From assembly GCF_014205215.1 (NCBI RefSeq), contig NZ_JACHNC010000001.1, positions 5,142,501 to 5,206,500 on the forward strand: a stretch of DNA of 64,000 nt. The letters are read 5' to 3'. This DNA is from Actinoplanes lobatus. Its GTDB lineage: Bacteria > Actinomycetota > Actinomycetes > Mycobacteriales > Micromonosporaceae. The notes beneath the pieces are model-generated. The model was not told the DNA's origin and made no database searches. It saw only the letters and a list, made by a program, of their open reading frames with translations. Below are positions 61,650-64,000 of the stretch, one piece after another. Position numbers and translations under genes: made by a program. Position 1 is the first letter of the stretch; each line of letters opens with the position of its first letter.

Positions 61650-62335
61650 GCCGTCGCTCCAGCCTTGTGGAAAGCCGGGGCCGGCTTGCGGAAGTGGCGC
61701 AGCGCGTAGACCAGGTCGGGGCGGACCCGGGCCACCGTGACGACGGTGACCGCGGCGATCAGGCCCTCACCGATGCCGATCAGGGTGTGCACCCCGGCCA
61801 TGGTGGCGGCGATCGCGCCGATCGACAGCTCGGTGGTGCCGCCCAGCGCGTACTCCACGACGAAGCCCATCGACGCCAGGACCACACCGGCGACCGAGGC
61901 GATCAGGGCGGTGGCGCCGAGCCCGGCCGGGTTCCTCGGGAGCACCCGCAGCAGGGCGGCGACCAGCACGTACGCCGCCGCCGCCCCGATCAGGGCCATG
62001 TTCGTGACGTTCAGCCCGAGCGCGGTCAGCCCGCCGTCGGCGAACAGCAGACACTGCACGATCAGGACGGTGGCGACGCAGAGTGCCCCCACGTACGGCC
62101 CGACGAGCATCACCGCGAGGGTGCCGCCCAGCAGGTGGCCGGAGACCCCGGGCAGGACCTGGAAGTTGAGCATCTGGACGGCGAAGATGAACGCGGCCAC
62201 CAGACCGGCCATCGGCGCGAGACGATCGTCGAGGTCGAGCTTGGCGCGCCACACGCAGAACGCGAGGCCCACCGCCGCCACTATCAGGAAGATCGCGGAG
62301 ACGGGACCGTCGACGATCCCGTTCGCGATGTGCAT
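61646..62335 (-). CDS. cbiM: ECF cobalt/nickel transporter S component (CbiM-like)
   Basis: 229 residues, about seven helices. Starting at ATG 62335 gives MHIANGIVDGPVSAIF, which puts histidine at position 2. In CbiM/NikM structures the amino terminus and His2 bind the metal, so the start must be here and not at upstream ATG codons (62350 or 62374). Other landmarks are AFIFAVQMLNFQVLPGVSGHLLGGTLA (histidine in SGHLLGG is a second metal ligand) and GVHTLIGIGEGLIAA. First gene of a four-gene operon with PDGLE, cbiQ and cbiO. Confidence 0.92.
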   Translation of the reverse strand: MHIANGIVDGPVSAIFLIVAAVGLAFCVWRAKLDLDDRLAPMAGLVAAFIFAVQMLNFQVLPGVSGHLLGGTLAVMLVGPYVGALCVATVLIVQCLLFADGGLTALGLNVTNMALIGAAAAYVLVAALLRVLPRNPAGLGATALIASVAGVVLASMGFVVEYALGGTTELSIGAIAATMAGVHTLIGIGEGLIAAVTVVTVARVRPDLVYALRHFRKPAPAFHKAGATA

Positions 62336-62359
62336 CGCCTGCGTGTCCATGGCGCCAGC

Positions 62360-62387
62360 ATATGAGGACAACATGGTTGTTGCATAT
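62360..62387. promoter_or_regulatory. Inverted repeat upstream of cbiM
   Basis: ATATG-N3-ACAAC-ATG-GTTGT-N2-CATAT: two broken arms with dyad symmetry, 25 bases before the CbiM start. Placement fits a metal-responsive operator, but the repressor family is not identified by the sequence. Confidence 0.4.
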
Positions 62388-62414
62388 CCTTGGCAACTGG
62401 CGCAGTGATGATCT

Positions 62415-63386
62415 TCACCCGATCAGGACGTCGGCGACCTCCCGGCGCGGCGTCGGGTGGCCCTGGTGGCCGTACCCGATCCGGAGCGCGATCTGCGGGA
62501 ACCCGGTCCGGCCCAGCGAACGCCGCAACTGGTCACGGGCCGCCGGCACCTCGATCGGCTGGGAGATCAGCGAACTCGCCAGCCCGGCGTCGGTCACCGT
62601 CAACAGGATGTGCTGGAGCGCCTGGCCCGCCACCAGCTGGTCCAGCTTGCGGTCGCCGCCGGTGCCCAGGATGCCGACCAGCGGCTCCGGCTCGTAGTCC
62701 CGGCCCGGCGCCCGGCGCCGTCCGCCGAAGTTGCGCTGCGGCAGCAGATCCTGTGTCTCCGCCACGGTCGCGGCCGCGCCCACCGGGATGCCGTCGAACG
62801 CCGACTCGGTGTCCACCCAGGTGATCATCTCGGCCTGGTACTTGGAGTCCCGCCGCAGCACCCGGTCGGCGCTGTGCGCGATCTCCGAGAACCCGGTCAG
62901 CGCCGTCATCCCGACCAGCAGGTCCAGCCAGGCGCCCTCCACCCGGGCCGCCTCGATCAGCCGGATCCGGACGTCGGCCGGCACCGGATCGGGCCAGAAC
63001 GGGTCACGGTTGCTGTGCCGGCGTTCGATCGCGGCGTACAGATCCCGCTCGAGGTAGGTGGGCGGCCGGCTCCGGCCGGGCGTGAGGCGGGCGATCACCT
63101 CCGGCTGCGCGCTGTCCGGAAGGAACATCACGTCGGCCGGGGTGCCACCCCAGGTCAGCGCCAGGCGGGCGTTGAAGGTCGCCGCGCCCAGAGCGAGCCG
63201 CATGGCCCAGCCTCCGCCGTCGGCCACGGACAACTGCCGCCCCGGATCGGCCAGCACCTCGATGGCGCCGTCATTCAGGCGGAACGCCCACGGCTGGCTG
63301 TTGTACATGGAGGGAGCCTGGATGCCGGCCGCGGCGGCGCGCCGCAGGTCGGACTCGTCGTAGCGGGTCACAGCGTTCTCCTTCAC
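62415..63386 (-). CDS. Acg-type nitroreductase family protein
   Basis: 323 residues in the two-lobed Acg form known from the mycobacterial dormancy regulon. The first lobe has AAAAGIQAPSMYNSQPWAFRLNDG and IEVLADPGRQLSVADGGGWAMRLALGAA. The second has RRHSNRDPFWPDPVPADVRIRLIEAAR and ends LISQPIEVPAARDQLRRSLG, TGFPQIALRIGYG. Acg proteins bind flavin but close the active site with a lid, and mainly sequester FMN rather than reduce nitro compounds. A DevR-like box sits 42 bases upstream and a DevS-type kinase gene is next to it, supporting hypoxia or nitric-oxide control. Confidence 0.85.
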   Translation of the reverse strand: MKENAVTRYDESDLRRAAAAGIQAPSMYNSQPWAFRLNDGAIEVLADPGRQLSVADGGGWAMRLALGAATFNARLALTWGGTPADVMFLPDSAQPEVIARLTPGRSRPPTYLERDLYAAIERRHSNRDPFWPDPVPADVRIRLIEAARVEGAWLDLLVGMTALTGFSEIAHSADRVLRRDSKYQAEMITWVDTESAFDGIPVGAAATVAETQDLLPQRNFGGRRRAPGRDYEPEPLVGILGTGGDRKLDQLVAGQALQHILLTVTDAGLASSLISQPIEVPAARDQLRRSLGRTGFPQIALRIGYGHQGHPTPRREVADVLIG

Positions 63387-63427
63387 TGTCCCCTCCCACG
63401 GTGCCCGTTGAGGGCATCGATGGTTAA

Positions 63428-63441
63428 GGGCCGAAGGTCCC
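63428..63441 (-). promoter_or_regulatory. DevR/DosR-like box upstream of the Acg-type gene
   Basis: GGGCCGAAGGTCCC has the GGG-N8-CCC outline of the DosR site core (mycobacterial core GGGACTTNNGTCCC-like), with two internal mismatches. It is 42 bases before the start of the nitroreductase gene and 3 bases after the kinase stop. Weakly symmetrical, so treat as a candidate. Confidence 0.45.
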
Positions 63442-63443
63442 GG

Positions 63444-64000
63444 TCAGCCGCCGATCGGGACCCGCCAGGTCAGTAGAGTTCCCGAACCGTCCGGGCGGGG
63501 GCCGATCTCGAACGAGCCACCCAGATCACTGGCCCGCTCGCCCATGTTCAGCACACCACCCCGTGCCAGGCCCGGCTCGATGCCGGCCCCGTCGTCCTCC
63601 ACCATCAGTGTCAGCTCCCGATCGGCGACGCGCACCGAAACCCGGACACTGCTCGCCTGCGCGTGCCGGGCCACGTTCGACAGGGCCTCCCGGAGCACGG
63701 CCATCAGCTCCGGCACGACATCGTCCGGCACCGCGCTCTCCACCGGCCCGGACGTCTCCAGCGTGGGCCGGAACCCGAGCGTGTCCAGCGCCGCGTCGAC
63801 GGTGTCCCGCAGCTCGGTACGCAGGGTCGCCCCGACCGGCGCCCGCAGCTCGAAGATCGACCGCCGGATGTCGCGGATCGTGGCGTCCAGGTCGTCGACC
63901 GCCGCGTTGATCCGCTTCACCACCTCCGGCTTCACCCCGGCCGGGGCGACCGCGCCCTGCAACTGCATGCCGGTCGCGAACAGCCGCTGGATCACCACGT
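63444..64000 (-). CDS. DevS/DosT-type sensor histidine kinase, C-terminal part (cut by window edge)
   Basis: About 185 residues are inside the window; the 5' end, including the GAF sensor domains and the phospho-histidine, lies to the right. The first residues seen, VVIQRLFATGMQLQG, directly follow the HD-x-V box of the HisKA_3 dimer domain. The ATPase part reads MAVLREALSNVARHAQASSV (N-box), VEDDGAGIEPG (G1) and RGGVLNMGERASDLGGSFEIG. The RLFATGM signature separates DevS/DosT from other NarX-like kinases. It likely signals to a DevR-type regulator and so to the neighbouring nitroreductase. Any start codon in the window is internal. Confidence 0.85.
   Translation of the reverse strand, partial: VVIQRLFATGMQLQGAVAPAGVKPEVVKRINAAVDDLDATIRDIRRSIFELRAPVGATLRTELRDTVDAALDTLGFRPTLETSGPVESAVPDDVVPELMAVLREALSNVARHAQASSVRVSVRVADRELTLMVEDDGAGIEPGLARGGVLNMGERASDLGGSFEIGPRPDGSGTLLTWRVPIGG

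Overview
The window is GC-rich, coding-dense chromosome from a mycelial actinobacterium, most probably a member of the Micromonosporaceae such as Actinoplanes. Support for this comes from actinobacterial 23S/5S rRNA, strong G/C third-position bias, many GTG starts, and typical families: eukaryotic-type glutamine synthetase II, a ClgR-like regulator, RsbV/RsbW/SpoIIE-type switch proteins, a DevS-like kinase with an Acg-type nitroreductase, emfourin, phosphoketolase and secreted polysaccharide-degrading enzymes. I see no insertion sequence, phage gene, tRNA or CRISPR array.

Layout. 1-1945: 3' part of a 23S rRNA gene, 5S rRNA and a strong terminator. 1946-14.8 kb: a decayed secreted-protein gene, a CBS-domain protein, a Wzz/tyrosine-kinase-like protein with an altered P-loop, alkaline phosphatase D, emfourin, an iron-boxed siderophore-interacting protein, a universal stress protein, a PfpI/LysR divergent pair, MarR, glnII followed by N-formylglutamate amidohydrolase, and an anti-sigma antagonist/kinase pair. 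14.8-21.2 kb: secreted PL11 rhamnogalacturonan lyase, a ParB-like protein and a GH81 beta-1,3-glucanase. 21.2-25.7 kb: PAS-SpoIIE phosphatase, an L7/L12-like membrane protein, a large hairpin, a short Rho paralogue, a ClgR-like regulator and an L,D-transpeptidase. 25.8-31.1 kb: a two-component system divergent from a lipoprotein-MFP-ABC-FtsX export operon. 31.2-32.1 kb: an orphan S-4TM pore-forming effector. 32.1-35.9 kb: TetR-controlled acyl-CoA dehydrogenase/SDR operon. 36-38.4 kb: ornithine-cyclodeaminase-like protein, a maltokinase-cap-like protein and a nucleotidyltransferase. 38.4-39.7 kb: a gene-poor island with two inverted arrays of a roughly 70-bp repeat and a long hairpin.

41.1-50.8 kb is a coherent sugar locus: secreted GH3, LacI repressor, CUT1 ABC importer and cytoplasmic GH31 alpha-xylosidase. 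The same perfect palindrome (TCGAAGCGCTTCGA core) lies before the GH3 gene and before the transporter, so one local regulon for xyloglucan- or xyloside-type oligosaccharides is likely. It is followed by a large NACHT NTPase of the bacterial NLR type, divergent from a Tat-exported PL4-type rhamnogalacturonan lyase. 56.6-64 kb: phosphoketolase, a two-repeat peptidoglycan-binding protein, a Co/Ni ECF importer (CbiM, PDGLE/CbiN-like, CbiQ, CbiO), an Acg-type nitroreductase with a DevR-like box, and the end of a DevS-type kinase cut by the window edge.

The items most worth a second look are the NACHT protein, the orphan S-4TM effector, the two intergenic hairpins that share an apical core, the repeat island, and the short Rho paralogue.
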